Source: Hippopus hippopus
Taxonomy: Eukaryota; Mollusca; Bivalvia; Cardiida; Cardiidae
Assembly (NCBI GenBank): GCA_946811185.2
Contig: OX328109.1
Span: forward strand, 434,001 to 498,000
Length of the DNA stretch: 64,000 nt
Reading direction: 5' to 3'
Shown here: one piece after another, positions 1-14,200 of the stretch
Layout: the number at the start of each line of letters is the position of its first letter
Numbering within the stretch: position 1 is the first letter of the stretch
Position numbers and translations under genes: made by a program
The notes under the pieces: generated by a model
The model's database searches: none
Seen by the model: the letters and a program-made list of their open reading frames with translations, nothing else
What the model was told of the DNA's origin: nothing

Positions 1-480
1 GTGTGTTAACTTTTAACCTTTAGGCTGCTGAGTGTGACTCACTGACTTTTTGTGGAGTGTAGATCAACGTCAGACTGCACAGAGTGGCTGAGCCCTGGTA
101 GCTCAGTCAGTATCATGCGGGACTTGAGAACAGTGGGTCATGGGTTCGATCCCTGGCTCAGCTAATTTCTTTCCAAGAATTGATGATAGTCATTGTGATA
201 GGATTCATTCCTCTCCCACTGCTGACCATTGTTTCGATGATGGTTATGTGGAAAAGCAGCCAGTGGCTTGGAAAGAAAACTGTGTGGAGTACTGGAAAAG
301 AGACTCCAGGAAAGCATGGATAGGTGCACTGACAGCCGTGATAGAACTGAAATAATGTTGAAAATGGCGATAAACACCATACAGTCAGTCAATCAGTGCA
401 CAGTGTGCAGTCTGATTTTAGATCGACACTATCCAATAAGGAGATATCTTTCCCCAAAAATACCTTTGTGTGTTAACTTA
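1..480. repeat. Hairpin repeat (GTAGATCAAGATCAGACTGCA type) split by a SINE
   Basis: GTGTAGATCAACGTCAGACT near 58-76 and inverted CAGTCTGATTTTAGATCGAC near 409-428 are the two arms of the family seen intact at 16158-16370. The SINE at 91-400 separates them; TGCACAG flanks it on both sides. Confidence 0.65.
91..400 (+). mobile_element. SINE-1 (tRNA-headed), near full length
   Basis: A box TAGCTCAGTCAGTATCATGC and B box GGGTTCGATCCCTGGC, then the family body (GATGATAGTCATTGTGATAG, GGAAAGCAGCCAGTGGCTTGG-like) and tail TAAACACCATACAGTCAGTC. The head resembles a tRNA but does not fold as an intact gene. It sits inside the hairpin repeat spanning 1-90 and 398-480. Confidence 0.85.
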
Positions 481-665
481 AAAAAGGCCTTTTGAAGTTA
501 TTGTGGGAAAAGGAGAAAATCCTGATAACAGTATTTTCTCCTTTTCCCACAATGTTTTATACCCATCATAGATTGAAACCATCACTTTGGCCACATTTAA
601 TTTGTCGTCAGTAAATGCTTTCAATTTGGACTAGTCTAGAATTTTGTCGTTTGGTAAAGAGTTAA
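476..665 (+). mobile_element. MITE-A, left end lost
   Basis: Starts inside the left arm (GGCCTTTTGAA), keeps the hairpin with CTGATAACAG centre and the complete right arm ending GGTAAAGAGTTAA. Confidence 0.8.
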
Positions 666-983
666 ATTACGGATCCAAGTGTGGCAAAACTTTATAGAAT
701 ACTGATACTGCCTTGGTCTTCTTCAGAATTCTCCAGAGTTTAATTTCATTAAAAACTCTGGCTGCAATGCAAGAAAAACCTGAAACTGAAAAATAAGTAA
801 AAAGATATTTAAAATTCTTCTACTAGAAAACCCAGTTTGGAGTTCTCTACAGTTTGGTGAGAATGATGCTTTGTTTGACTTCTTTTAGATTTCTTGGTAT
901 AATTTTGATTTGACAAAGAACATAACTGCTTTTGGTTTGGCTTAATTTTAGGTCATAACATGCTATAGTAGACCTTACAATGT

Positions 984-1147
984 TTAACTCTTTATCACGC
1001 AATCATGAGTTTTAACAACCCTGACGAAAAAGCCTTTTGAAAAATTTAATCAGCATTTTCACTGCATTTTCTCCCTTTCCTACAATGTTTTTAAAAAGCT
1101 TTTTCATTAGGGTCATTAAAACTCGGGATAGAGTGGTATAGGGTTAA
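984..1147. mobile_element. MITE-A derivative with two left arms
   Basis: TTAACTCTTTATCACGCAAT on the left and, inverted, the same left-arm sequence on the right (GGTCATTAAAACTCGGGATA to GGGTTAA). The usual right arm is absent, so the element is a short fold-back. TTAA on both sides. Confidence 0.8.
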
Positions 1148-1192
1148 AGGCAAGTTTAGATCAAATCTTATCTTCCAGCAGATTTTCACTTA

Positions 1193-1441
1193 GCAATGCT
1201 GTGCGAAAAGGGGGTTTAATGAATCTGCAAAAAGTATCGACCAAGGTCAGCCTGCGCAGACTGATTTGGGTAGAAACTTTTTGCATTTGGTAAATTTTCA
1301 CCATGTCAATGGACTATTCTACCTCCAGATTCAATTGGTAGACAAAATGGACTTTACGGATTTATAATTATGTGATGACTTGCTTGGTATCATGGATCAT
1401 GGAGATACATTAAGTCTCCTTTTGGCAGAGCATGGCTCCAA
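1193..1441 (+). repeat. MITE-B (GAGCCATGCTCTG family)
   Basis: Left GCTGTGCGAAAAGGGGGTTT, palindromic CAGCCTGCGCAGACTG, ACTTTTTGCATTTGG, right CCTTTTGGCAGAGCATGGCTC. Termini are inverted repeats of each other. Confidence 0.75.
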
Positions 1442-1549
1442 TATACTGAGTGTGGTGGACCTGTACAATTGCTCTCCAGTAAATGCTACGGTAGGCCAAA
1501 AGCAAAGTTACGTAACCGTAAAATAACTTTTGATGATTTTATATTTAAG

Positions 1550-2252
1550 GTGAAGAAGAGTTATCTGCCCCTCCCCCGCCAGTTGATGACTTTATCATTG
1601 GAAACAGAGTGTTTGTGAGTGGTTCAAAACCCGGGTATATAGCCTTTCTGGGCGAAACCCAGTTTGCCCCAGGTGAATGGGCCGGGGTTGTGTTGGACGA
1701 GACGATTGGTAAAAATGACGGATCGGTCAATGGTGTAAGATATTTTCAGTGTGAACCTAAACGTGGTGTGTTTTGTAGAATATCAAAACTTTCTAGAACT
1801 CCGTCCATTTCGGCAGGAGCTAAATCAGAAGATGGGTTATCGGAAGTTTCTATACCAGTGAATACTAACAGTACAAATACTCCGGCCTTGAAACGACCTA
1901 CAACCCCCAGTAGTGGAATACAGAGGCCAACTACACCCAGTCATGGGAGCATCCCTCGTCCCACGACACCCAGTTTACCAAGACCCGTAAATAAATCACT
2001 TAGTAGTTCAAGTACAAGTTTAAACAAAGGTGCAGCGCCGGCAAAAGTGAAATCAGAACCTCAGACTGGTATGGCTTCTACTTCTAGCGGTGTGAAACAT
2101 AATTTACATGTGGGGGATAGGGTGCTTGTTAGCGGGTCCAAACCTGGGACCCTAAGGTACATAGGATCAGCTGACTTTGCCAAGGGTGAATGGGCGGGTG
2201 TTGAGCTGGATGACCCCTTGGGTAAAAATGATGGTGCTGTAGCGGGTAGAAG
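1550..2252 (+). CDS. CLIP1: CLIP1 exon: CAP-Gly 1, Ser/Thr-Pro linker, most of CAP-Gly 2
   Basis: Acceptor TTAAG at 1549 follows a T-rich tract; donor GTAAAA is at 2253. The exon opens in phase 1 (two bases complete a codon) and ends two bases into an Arg codon. Counting from GAA at 1552 as residue 1, CAP-Gly 1 spans about residues 17-83 with GEWAG (41-45), GKNDG (53-57) and RYFQC (63-67). CAP-Gly 2 starts near residue 185 and has its GKNDG at 224-228. Both GKNDG motifs, which in this family contact the EEY/F tail of tubulin and EB proteins, are intact. The 100-residue linker is rich in Ser, Thr and Pro and has three RPTTPS repeats. An upstream exon with the N-terminus must exist outside the window. 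Confidence 0.97.
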
Positions 2253-5200
2253 GTAAAACATTCTATTTTAAACTTATAGGTTTCAACAAGCGTTGGCCTT
2301 GTAATCATAAGGTCCTGAGTTTGATACCTGGGGGCAGGCGTCAACTTAATACTTTTTATGCCCACACATTTGGCACGAGTGCTGGTGTAGTTATAAGGAG
2401 GCAGGGCCAAAAGAGATTAGTATAAGTTGCAAGACCTTGTTTCTCAGTTAATGTAAAATGAGTATCGTAAACTCTTTACCAAACAACAAAAATTTAGACT
2501 GGTACAAATTGAAAGCATTTGCAGACAACAAAATAAATGTGAATCAAAAATTGAAATTTGTTTTTGGTAACCAGCATTTTCTCCTTTTCCCACAATGTTT
2601 TCAAAAGGCTTCTTTCTCGGGGTTGTTAAAAATCATGATTGTGTGGTAAGGTGTTAAGCAAAGTCTTAACTAAACTGCAACACTTTAGACTTGTCGAAAT
2701 TGAAAGCATGTGCAGACAACAAAATAAATGTGACCTGTTTTTGGACAGTTAGAAAGCATGTGGTAAAAGGAGAAAATGCTGGTTTCCAGCATCTACTCCT
2801 TGTCCCATGATGTTTTCAAACAGCTTCTAAATTAGGGTTGTAAAAATGAATTGTAAAACTAGATAAAAAGTAAAAAGAGAAAGTGTCTTAGCAAATATTT
2901 ATCTAGATTTAAAATTCATTTTTCTGCCGGCAACTAACACTTGGACTGACCGTACATTAACAGATTGTTGTCTTCACTTTTATTACCATACAAATGTTAT
3001 GAATTCAATTGAAATGCATTTTAACATCTACATTGTTTACTTTTGGCAGCTGCTTGGCCTTTAAACCGATTGAGTTAGATGATAATGTCCTATACTTTCT
3101 TTAGCAAATACTATGAATGGCATGCTTTCTTGATTGCCTCTCACTGCTGATCATTGTTAAGACAATGACTACATGGGAAAGCAGCCATTGTTTTGGAAAA
3201 AATACTATGCAAAACACTGGTAGAAGACACTCCAGGAGGGCATGGATAGGTGCACTGGCTGCTGTGATATAACCAAAATAAGGTTGAAAAAAGTGTTAAA
3301 CACCATACAATCAGTAAATCTACTTTTGATAGCATTTACATTGTATAACAATTGTTTCATTCTTGAATTCAGGTATTTTGAATGTCAGCCAAGATACGGG
3401 CTGTTTGCCCCAGTACACAAAGTGACGAAGATTCAAGGTGGAACTACGCCAAGTCCCATGACACGATCGCTCGGAAGCATGGGTATGAGACTGAGTCGGG
3501 AGAAGAGTGGTAGCCAGGAGTCTGTAAGCTCGATGAGTTCGGCAACGTCCAGCGCTTCAAGACCGAGGGTAAGACTCGGAGTGTCAGGCCTAGGCAGTAA
3601 TCAGGTACATGCAGTTTTGCTGGTGCGGAGCCATTTGATTTTTTGGTCACAGTTTAGATTAATCCCAAGATATATTATCTAAGTTTGTTTTACTTTTGGT
3701 AAAATGTTGGTTCAAAAGTTTGTGATCAACACATTTAGTACAGAAGTCAAACACAGTAGTTCAGATATGTTCTACTTTCGTTACTGAATCGAAGATTTAG
3801 AACAACATATTAGGTACAGAAAATTAAATACATGTATAGTGACTGAGGCATTTAAATATAGAATTTATTAGAATGAACCAAAAAATAATAAAATATTAGA
3901 AATAGAAAATTGTGAAGCTATAACTTTTGAAAAATTGACATGTTGAGGTAATCTAAGAAATAAGGTTTTTTAAGTTAGTTAAATGCCTGGTGGTCAGGAC
4001 AAGTACCGGTAGTCTGATCTTTGATACACCACTATTTTGTGATTTATTCTGAAGGAAAAAAGTGATCTGAAAGCAATGTTTTGGCCTTTTTCACCAACTG
4101 AAAATGCCTGTCTTATATACATGAGAGGCACTCTAGCAAAGGGGGGTTTCATGCCTTTCTGGGATGCATGATACCAAGCAAGTCTTGACATAATTATCAG
4201 AGCTCCAGATAGAAGGAGAGATTTTGATTTCAAAATTTAAAGTATTAATTATTCTCCACTAAACCCTATGTTGTGGGTACTCATTAGAATCGTCTCATCG
4301 AGAAGATTCTAATGAGTACCCACAACATAGGGTTTCGAAGAGAAATAATGACTTTAGAATACCATCACTCCCTCTTACCTGGAGTTCTGATTACGTATCC
4401 ATAAAATCTATTTTTAGCTCCACTGGCCGAAGGCCAGAGAGCTATTGTCATGGCGTTGTGTCCGTCATGCGTCCGTCATGCGTCCGTTCGTCCGTGCGTG
4501 CGTCCGTAAACTTTTTCTTTAAAAAACTTCTCAGAAACTATTGACTGGATTTTTACCAAATTTCACAGGAATGTTCCTTTGGTGGTCCTCTTTCAAATTC
4601 CTTCAAATAATTGTGTTCCATGAAGAATTCTGGTTGCCATGGCAACCAAAGTAAAAAACCTTTAAAAATCTTCTCCTCCCAAACTGCTATTTGGATAGCA
4701 TTATTATTTTGCAGGAATGTTCCTTAGATACAGGTTTACAGAATTCCTTAAAAAAAAAAAGATCTGTCAAAAAACATGGCTTTTATGGGAGACTCATTTT
4801 CCTTTTATGGTATAAAGTAAAATCTTTGAAAAATTTCTTCTCTAAAACTATTCATTGGATTTCATTGTTGTTTTGCAGGTAAGTTCCTATGGTGGTTGTC
4901 TACCAAATTGTTTCTTCAGTGAGCTAAAATGCAGGATTGAATGATAATTGTTAAAAACTTCCTTTCGCCATTATAGAAATATCAGGCCTGTGGAGCGATA
5001 CAGGCGCTCAAGCGCCTCTAGTTTTCTAAGAAAGGACTGAATTATGAGGTAGAGTGGTCCTTGGACATTCAGAAAATTAGCCAGTCGCAAAAAGTTTTGA
5101 CTTGGGTCGACACAAGCTGACCTGAATTGATACTGTTTGCAAGTGCATTAAACCCCCTTTTCACAGAACATAGCCTACATCTTTACAGGGTAAAGAAAAA

Positions 5201-8200
5201 AAATTCAATTAATATTTTTGGTGGAAAAATTCCTTTCTCTTACATTCCTTTATTGGGAAGGTTACCAATGTTAGGTTTGTTTTAGTTTTTCTAGCAACAG
5301 GTAAGGATATTTTGAGTGAACTTCATCATTTACATTTCAAACAAAGAAACCTGATTTCACTAATTATGACTAGAATTTGAAAATATGAAAAATTAAAAAT
5401 AAAAAAGAAAAATTCTGTAAATATCCTGAAGAAAGCGTATTGCTGAACAAAACTGACCTGTCACTCATATACTTTTGTCAATACTCGGTGAATTTTGTGG
5501 GGTCATACTCATACTTTTGTACTGTACAGAGTATTGAGGAAAGTAAATGAGTAATAGGTCAATTTTGTTGAGTAATGCTAAAAGATATTTAAAGGAAATA
5601 ATAATGAAATAATAACCCAAGCCAGAGTCAAGCCTATGACCCCAAAGTAGACAGCCATGTACCTTACCAGAGTAGGTAATCACCTGTACCATTCAAAGGT
5701 GTAATTTTTGTAAATTATCATTAATTTTGAAAACCTATATTTAGAAAGTTTGAACCCACCATTAATGACGGTTAAAAGAAATACTGTATTAATGAGCAAC
5801 AAGTTAATTCTGTTGAGTAAGAAGCTGAAAAGTTGATAAAAAATTTTCAATGAAACTTAACATGTGTTCTTATAGATTTATTTTCATTCAGAAATGAGTG
5901 TGAAGTAAATAAAACTTGGGATTAATCAGTTCTAAATTTAGATGTTGTGAGAAATTAACCTTACCAGAATAACAGACAAGTTTAGTAAAATGGAGAGCTG
6001 CAGGGTCATTATGGTTAGAGATACAGGCCTGAAATAACACTTTGTTTACATGTAGAGCCATACTGGTACATGCTAGATTCTAACTGCAGTTGTAGAGATT
6101 CCACTTACAAAGATAAGTAATGTAGACCCATACTGGTAAATGCTAGATTCTAACTGCAGTTGTAGATTTTACTGACAAAGATAGGTAGAGTGTTTGTTAT
6201 GTAGAGCAATTTAACATTTTTCATTGCAAGCTTTATTCAGACTTTTTGGCTCACAAGAGCATAAAGTGCTAAAGGCAAGCTATTGTGATTAGTCATTGTC
6301 TGTCTTCTGTATGGGTGTGTCTATGTGTCGCGTGTCAACAATTACTTCAAAGACCGTCTCCTAAACTTTGTGGCCAATTGCTACTAAACTTGACAGATAT
6401 GTTTCTTGCATTAATTTCTTTCAAAGAGATTTAAAGAATTTAATTCCATGCAGAACTTCAGTTACCGCGCAACAAAAGAGGGGAAATTTGGCAAATCTTC
6501 AAAATTCTTCCTGTTGGTGACCACAAGGCCTAGGGCTACCGAACTTGGCATAATATTTTAGCTTCAATTATTGGACCTCTACCAATATTGTTCAAATTAC
6601 AGCTCTGGGGTCAAAATTGGCCCTACCTCAGGGCCACAAGTTTCACTTGGACTCACAGAGTAAAAACTTTTAAAATCTTCTTGCCCCTTGACATAAGCCC
6701 ATGGGCAATTAAATCTGACTTGTAGCTTCATCTACTGGGCTTCTACCAGGGTCTTTAACTTATAGTACTGGAGTCAAAATTGGCCCCTTCCTTTGGGGCC
6801 GCTAGTGTTACAATGGATGATATATAGAAATCTGTAAAAATTTTATTGTTCCTAGACATGAGAGCTAGAGGAATAACTTTACAAATCTTCTCATCCCAAA
6901 ACAATTTTTGCTCTGCATAGTAATATTTAGTATAATAGCAAGGTAGTGGCAAAGAAGGTTTAAGTTATTTCTCTGGTGTTAAGATTTGTCCTGCCCGAGA
7001 GTCACATTGTTTTCAGGTGAGTGGTTGAAGACCATTCTGGCCCTTTTATTTAAATTGAAGCCAATCAGCAGATGACTGAAAACATTCATAAAACGCGGAT
7101 ATAAAGCATAAGTCAAGTTATATACAAGTATGTACATTGTAAAATCATGATAGAAAGAGAACTGAATATTTGAGTAATTTCTGCTGTTGCCATGATGTTT
7201 CCAAAATGAGAATGCAGCTATGTTAAAAATGCTGTCTGTAGGTTGTAATTTATAGACCTTTTACCAAACCTCCCTGAGGAAAAAGCCTTTAGAAAACATT
7301 GTTGGAATAGGAGAAAAATCCTGATAACAACTATTTTCTTCTTTCATTCCAATGTTTCTACTCTCTCAAAGACAAATCCCATTATTTGGGCCGCATTTAT
7401 CATCTGCAAATGCTTTCTATTCGGGTTTTCCCAAAATTTTGTGATTTTATAGAGAGTTAAAGGCAGTGAATGAAATTTGCAATCAATTTGTAATGTTTAA
7501 TCGCAGTCTGTGTTTTGCTTAATTAAAAAACCATGGCAATTTCTCCAATCAAGAAGTTTCAATCCATTCAATTTTGGTGACTTATCATCTTTATGAAAAG
7601 TTCTGCTTTTTTACAAGTTAATTATAACTAGTGTTTCCCATTTTATACGCTGTTTCACGTGAACAGGTAAGAGATTTGATATCTCTTCAGTGCTGCATGT
7701 CCTTGGCTTATCGTGCTGTACTATGCATTTGTCTGGCAGTTTTATATCTTAAACCCTTTACCAGACGACAAAATTTTAGCCTTGTCCAAATTGAAAGCAT
7801 TTACAGACGACAATTTCAGTGTGGCTCAAATGGTGCAAATTTTCTTCGATAGGGTAGAAAATATTGTGGGAAAAGGAGAAAATGCTGGTTACCAGCATTT
7901 TTTCCTTTTCCCACAATGTTTTCAGAAGGCTTCTTTCCCACGGTTATTATTACTCTGCATTGTACTGTAAAGGGTTAAATATTTACCATGCAATCCTAAG
8001 TTGTAATGACCTTGAGGAAGAAGGCTTTGGAAAAACATTGTAGGAAAAGGAGAAAGTCCTGGTAACCATAATGTTTACCCCTTGAAGGCCAATTTCCATC
8101 ATTTTAGCCACTCTTAATTTGTTGTCTGCAAATGCTTTCAGATTGGACAGGTTTAAAATTTTGTCATCTGGTAAAGAATTAATGATTCCCATATTACAAG

Positions 8201-11200
8201 AACTCCCCGCTTTATTCCATGTTTGGCTGCTTTTCACCCACAACTGTACCCAAATATTTGTCAACTTTAATTCAGTAATCATCTGCATATACTATACATC
8301 ACAGCAGAGCCTAACAGTCCAGTGAGTAACAAATAGGGCTTGAAACCAGAGGTGACTGGTTCGAATACCCAGCTCAGCCAATTTCTTTCTGAAACTGATG
8401 GAAGTCATTTTGACAGGACTCATTCCTCTTTCACTAATGATGACTGTTTTAATGATAATTATGTGAAAAAGCAGTCACTGCTTTGAAAAGAATATTGCGC
8501 AAAGAACTGGTAAAAGAAACCCCAGGAAAGCACTGATAGGTGCACTAGTGTGTACGATATCAGTGAAGTTATGTTGAATACAGCGTCTAACACCTTATAC
8601 ACACAAACAACCTACTATTTCAAGGTGCACTGCTTACTAAAACCAAAGTGTAGTGAGGATATAAAATGAACCATGCTCTGTGAGAAGGGGCTTTAATGCA
8701 TTTACAAAGTATAGACTTATGTCAGCTTGGGCAGACCATGCAGGCTGACATGGATCAAAACTTTTTGTTTGTTGTCAATTTGTCTGCATGTCAGTGTACC
8801 ATACTTCATGATCAAGTTGGTTGTTACGACAAAATGGTTCTCATTGATCCATAACTATGTGATGACCTACTTGGTATAAAACATCACAATCACATGTAAG
8901 GTATATTGCTTGGAAAATTGGTGTTGACCTTCTTGGCTTAACTTATTTGCAAAACACTGTTTTAAGATGACTGAAATTTTTTCATGTCAAAATTTCATAC
9001 TTATGCACTGGCTTACACAGACATGGTCAGGCATGGATGTTTTTACCATTTACCAAACAGTTTGGCATTTAAATGACCAAGGTTTTTGAAAACATTATTG
9101 GAAAAGGAGAAAATGCTGGTAACCAGCATTTTCTCCTTTTCCCATAATGTTTTCTACATCTTCAAAGACATAAATAATGCTTTGAGCTACATTGAATTTG
9201 ATGTCGGCAAATGCATTCAATTTGGTTGAGTCTAACATTATGTTGTTTTGTAAAGAGTTAATGATAGTGCACTGATGCTGTAATCACACCACATGCTTCA
9301 ACACCTAAATACATGCAAGTAAACCCTGTGCAACAAAGAACTGGAATAAACATTAAAAAAAACAACAACTTTTTTAGGGCTTTTTTGCATGAATATATCA
9401 TAATTTTGAACGGTATTGGTCAAAGATCATTCATATTGTTCTTGCAGTCTGATCTTGATCTGTACATTTAACAAAAGCAATAATGTTGAGTAATATTGGA
9501 AGATAAGCATGTTTTCAAACTCAAATGTTTCCTTTATTGCATTTTTTTCCATGCTGAATACCCCCGTTACCTGTCATGTGCTCAAACCTACTTCAGCTGT
9601 CAGTGCTCCATAAAATAAAATTCATTGATTTATTCAATTTGTTTCAAAACAGGTGTTTTGAAATCAATACTTGCCATCAAAAATTGCCTTTTTGCCATTG
9701 TGCTAGGTTACAGCAGTGATTGATTACATGTAAACAGCAGTGAAGTGAAAAGCTATCCAGATTTTGAAAATCAAAGCACCTCAGCTTGTCAACGTCAAGA
9801 TTTGTAAATTTACCGTTTTTTTTTTTTTTGACAAGGGCAGTCTTGTGGCTACAGTTAAATATCTACCAATATGTCCTAACAAATGGGATTTTTGTTGCCC
9901 CTGGTGGCAGACTTGGATTACTCTTGGATATTTTGACATTTCAAATACTGAACAACCCAGGTCTGGTAGCCTGTTCCAACCTGAATCATTGTGTTGTAAA
10001 CATTTGTAGTGTCAGTATTCAGAAAAAAATTCTGTCTTTATTGAATGCAAGCTTGCAGCCTTAGAACCCATTGTTGCATGCCTGCCTTCTAGTCTGTGTA
10101 CCAGCCCAAAACCTTGTGTATTCTGTTTAGAGGTAGAGAAAAGTGGGTAGTCATCATATTTCTTTCAACATTCACATAACAATCTCGAGTTTTAATGAAC
10201 AACAAGGCTTTTAAAAGCATTGTGGGAAAAGGTGAAAATGCTGGTAACCAGCATTTTTTCCTTTTTCCATTATGTTTTCTAGCCTTTTGAAGACAAATCC
10301 CACCATTTGTGCAGCATTTCATTTGTCGTCTGCACATGCTTTTGAATTGGACAAGTTCAAAATTTTGTTGTGTAGTAAAGGGGTAAACATTGTCTCCTCA
10401 TGAAAACCTTATTTGTGGCTACTCATTAGAAATATGTTGATGATACAGTTGTAATGTGTATCCACAACGTAGGTGTTGAGGTATAACTCTATGAAACCCA
10501 AAAATGACCTGCCTTTTCTTTACCTCTAGGTCCATACTCACCAACAATTCAAGAATTTTTTAAATTTGAAAGTAACACAACTCCTGACTGGCTAAACAAA
10601 AAATGGTTTAGCCAATCAGAAGTTGTGTTACTTTAAAAATTCATAATAAGACCAAGAATGTTCTTCAGAATGGTTGGTGAATACCTGACCAGGTATCATA
10701 TAGTTACTCACACACCCATGACTCTGCAGCACTCTACGCCCATATTACCATGGAAATTTTTCTCTTATATAAAATCTTAAAAGTGAGATAAATTCTTCAT
10801 TGATTGCCATGTAAAAAAACCAACAACTGTAAAAAGAATACAATTGACCTTGAAAATTTTCTTTTTCTATTCTAATTTCATTTCTGATTTCTAAACTTGC
10901 ATTGGTAAAAACTGCATGCTTGTGGAGGCTGGACACTTTTTTTGTATTTTATATTTTAACCCTGTATAAAACAATCCGGTACTTTTACGACTCTTGAGGA
11001 TGAATGCTGTTTTAAATATTGTGGAAAAAGGCAGAAATGCTGGTATCCAGGTTTCTAACCTTTTCTCAGAATGTTTCTTTGCTTTCCACAGCAAACCACA
11101 TTTGATACATTTTATTTTGTCATCCTCAAAATATTTTCAGTTTGACAAGTCAAACATTTTGTTTTCTAGTAAAGAGTTAAGACATGTAGATTGGTATTGT

Positions 11201-14200
11201 CCTGGAACTGTATCTAAATACAGTGAAAAGAGTTCATTTTAAGCCATTATCCCTAGTTTTAACAACCCTTAGGTGCTTTTACAACCATCATTGGAATTCA
11301 AGAAAATGCTGATAACTAGCATTTTCTTCTTTCCCCACAAATTGGCCACAATGTCTACCAATTTTAAGCAAATCCCACAATTTCAGCCACATTGGGAATA
11401 TCGTCTGTAAATGCTTTCAGTTTAGATGACATTGAAATTTTGTCATGTAGTGAAGGGTTGAATGATTTTTAAACAAATTTTGATTCATACACAATTCATG
11501 ACATTTATTTTGGAAAGATAATGAAAGAGAATGTTGACAACAAAATTGTTTCTCTTCAGATTTAAAAGAAATTATTCAAAATTAGATACAGCTTCATGTA
11601 TTGATTTCTTTTTCAGCAAGCTAAATTTTTAGCTCCACTGGCCAAAGGCCCCTGATCTTATGTCATGGCCCTGTGTCTGTCATGCTTGAATCTGTGCATG
11701 CATTCAATCTTATTTCAATCACACTTTTATCGCCTTGGTTGTTTTCGAAAAAAAGGTCCACTTATTGTCATAGCCCTGTCGTCATCTTTGTCATCATATG
11801 TGTCAAGCAGAAACTTTGACATTTTATAATATCTCTGTCATTACTGAAGATATGTACTTCAAACTTGGACAAGTTGCTGACTACCAAAGGGGAACTCCTA
11901 CAACAAGGGCAAGTAACCACCATCATTTTTGACACAGTTTTAGCCCTTTTTAACTTAGAATGTTCAAAAAACTTTGACATTTTATAATATCTCTGTCATT
12001 ACTGAAGATATTTACTTCAAACTTTGACAAGTTGTCATTTATCAAAAGGGGAACCAATACAACAGGGGCAGGTAACCATCAAAATATTCTCTATACATTT
12101 ATGTCCCGTTTTGGACTCAAAATTTTCACTAAAAACAACTGCAGCCGAGAGTTTGCACCCACATGAGGTTCTCTTGTTCTCTGAAAGTATAGAACCAATT
12201 TTGACTAAGCTTTACAGTAATATCTCACCATGGTCTCTGTAGAATTCTTGAAAAAAAAAAGAAGGAGCTGTGGTGAAAAAACTTAAGTGTTTGGAAATTC
12301 AAACAAATGAGCCATGCTCTGTGGAGAGGGAGGTTAATGCATTTGCGATAACTATCGACTCATGTCAGCCTGCTCAGTTTGCGTAGGCTGACATTGGCCA
12401 AAACTGTTCGCTATTTTCAAATTTTCTGCATGTCCAAGGACAGTTTTTACCTTGTGATTCAATGGGTTGTGTGACAGAATGGATTTTATGGATCTGTAAC
12501 CATGTGATGACCTGCTTTGCATAATGCATCATGGAAATGCATTAAGCCCCCTTTCGCCAGAGCATGGCTCAAATGTATTTGTTTACCCTGAATAAACAGT
12601 CATTTACTGTAGTTTTAATATCTTTTCATGTGTTTTGAGTTTTGCTGTTTGTTTACAGTACTTTCTCTCTATTTGTCAAAGTAAAAATGTACCTTTAGAT
12701 AGCATGTAACCTTTAGAATTCTTAGCATGAAGTGTAGATTGCAAACTTCAATTTTTTAGAAAAAGTGGAATAAGAAGTGGAAAAACATGATATTGATTTA
12801 TAATATTTGTACATGATAATTATGTAAACTTATCTTTCACAGATACATATTAATGTTTCTATTTTGACAATTGCCTGAACTCTTTACCACATGCTTAAAT
12901 TTAGACTGGTTCAAATTAAAGGCATTTGCAGACGACTAATTACAGTAGGCTCAAATGATAGAATTTGTCCTTGATAGGGTAGAAAACATTGTGGGTAAAG
13001 CACAAAATGCTGGTTACCAGCATTTTGTCCTTTTCCCACAATGTTTTCAAAAGTTCTTTTCCTTTGGGTCGTTTAAACTCTGGATTTTGTGGTAAAGAGG
13101 TAAATCAAAATACATATTATTGTTTTCTATTGTAATGGTTGCCTATGCTTGCACTCAAAGTCTGTATTGGCAGCATAAGGGTTAACCCTTTACCAAACAT
13201 TCACAAGTTTTAATGACCCTAAGAATAGAGCCTTTGAAAACATTGTTGGACAAGCAGAAAATGCTGGCAACTAGAATTTTTCCTTTACCACAATGTTTTC
13301 TGCCATTTTAAACACTAATACCATTTTTTGAATCATAATTATTTGTTGTCTGCAACTGCTCTCAATTTGGACAAGTCTAGGATTTTGTTGTTGGGTAAAG
13401 AGTCAAAACTGAAATGTATTCTAACATGATACCATTTCAATAGCAATCTTGGTATGAAGATACTAAAATGAAGTTTTAAGTTTGTCAGCAGTATTGATAA
13501 TAATGTTCTCCGTTTTGTATTCGTAATCAATGTGTTGTTGGCACTGGTAATACCTATAAAGCTTTGTGGTATACTCTGTACACTTTGCATGCCAAGCCAA
13601 TAAAACAGCTTATTTACACACACGAGGGAAGACCCAAAATACCTGTATTGTCTATTTGAAAATTTTTCTTCAAACAATATCTTAACTCTTTACCACACAG
13701 TCCCGAGTTTTCACGACCCTGAAGAAGAAGCCTTTTGAAAACATTGTGGAAAAAGGAGAAAATGCTGGTAGCTAGCATTTTCTCTTTTTCCCACAATGTT
13801 TTCTACCCTATCAAAGAAAAATTGCACTATTTGATCCACATTGAAATTGTCGTCTGAAAATGATTTCAATTTGGACAAGGCAAAACAACATTAGACTTCC
13901 AAATTAGTATTCTTTGCAGTCTGATCCTGGTCTACACTTTTTGCAAAGGTTCCTTATGTGTCTCATAGTGTTTACATTAAGAATTTCAAAGACATGATGC
14001 ATGTCAGTGCTTATATTATTTTTATGCACAAAAGGCATTTAAAAAAAATGTTGGTCTGTGCTTACATACTAAATGGAAAATAAAACTCAGGGTAAACATC
14101 TTATACGCAAACATGAAAAGTGTCTTAACATTTAATTTAATATTTACAATATTGCTAGATGTAAAAGTTTTAGACAAATGTCCAAAATTTCATTACTTTA

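Noticed and set aside
101..170. tRNA gene at the head of the repeat (A and B boxes present)
   Set aside because: It continues directly into a SINE body with a TCAA-type tail, repeated elsewhere; the tRNA part does not form a clean cloverleaf.
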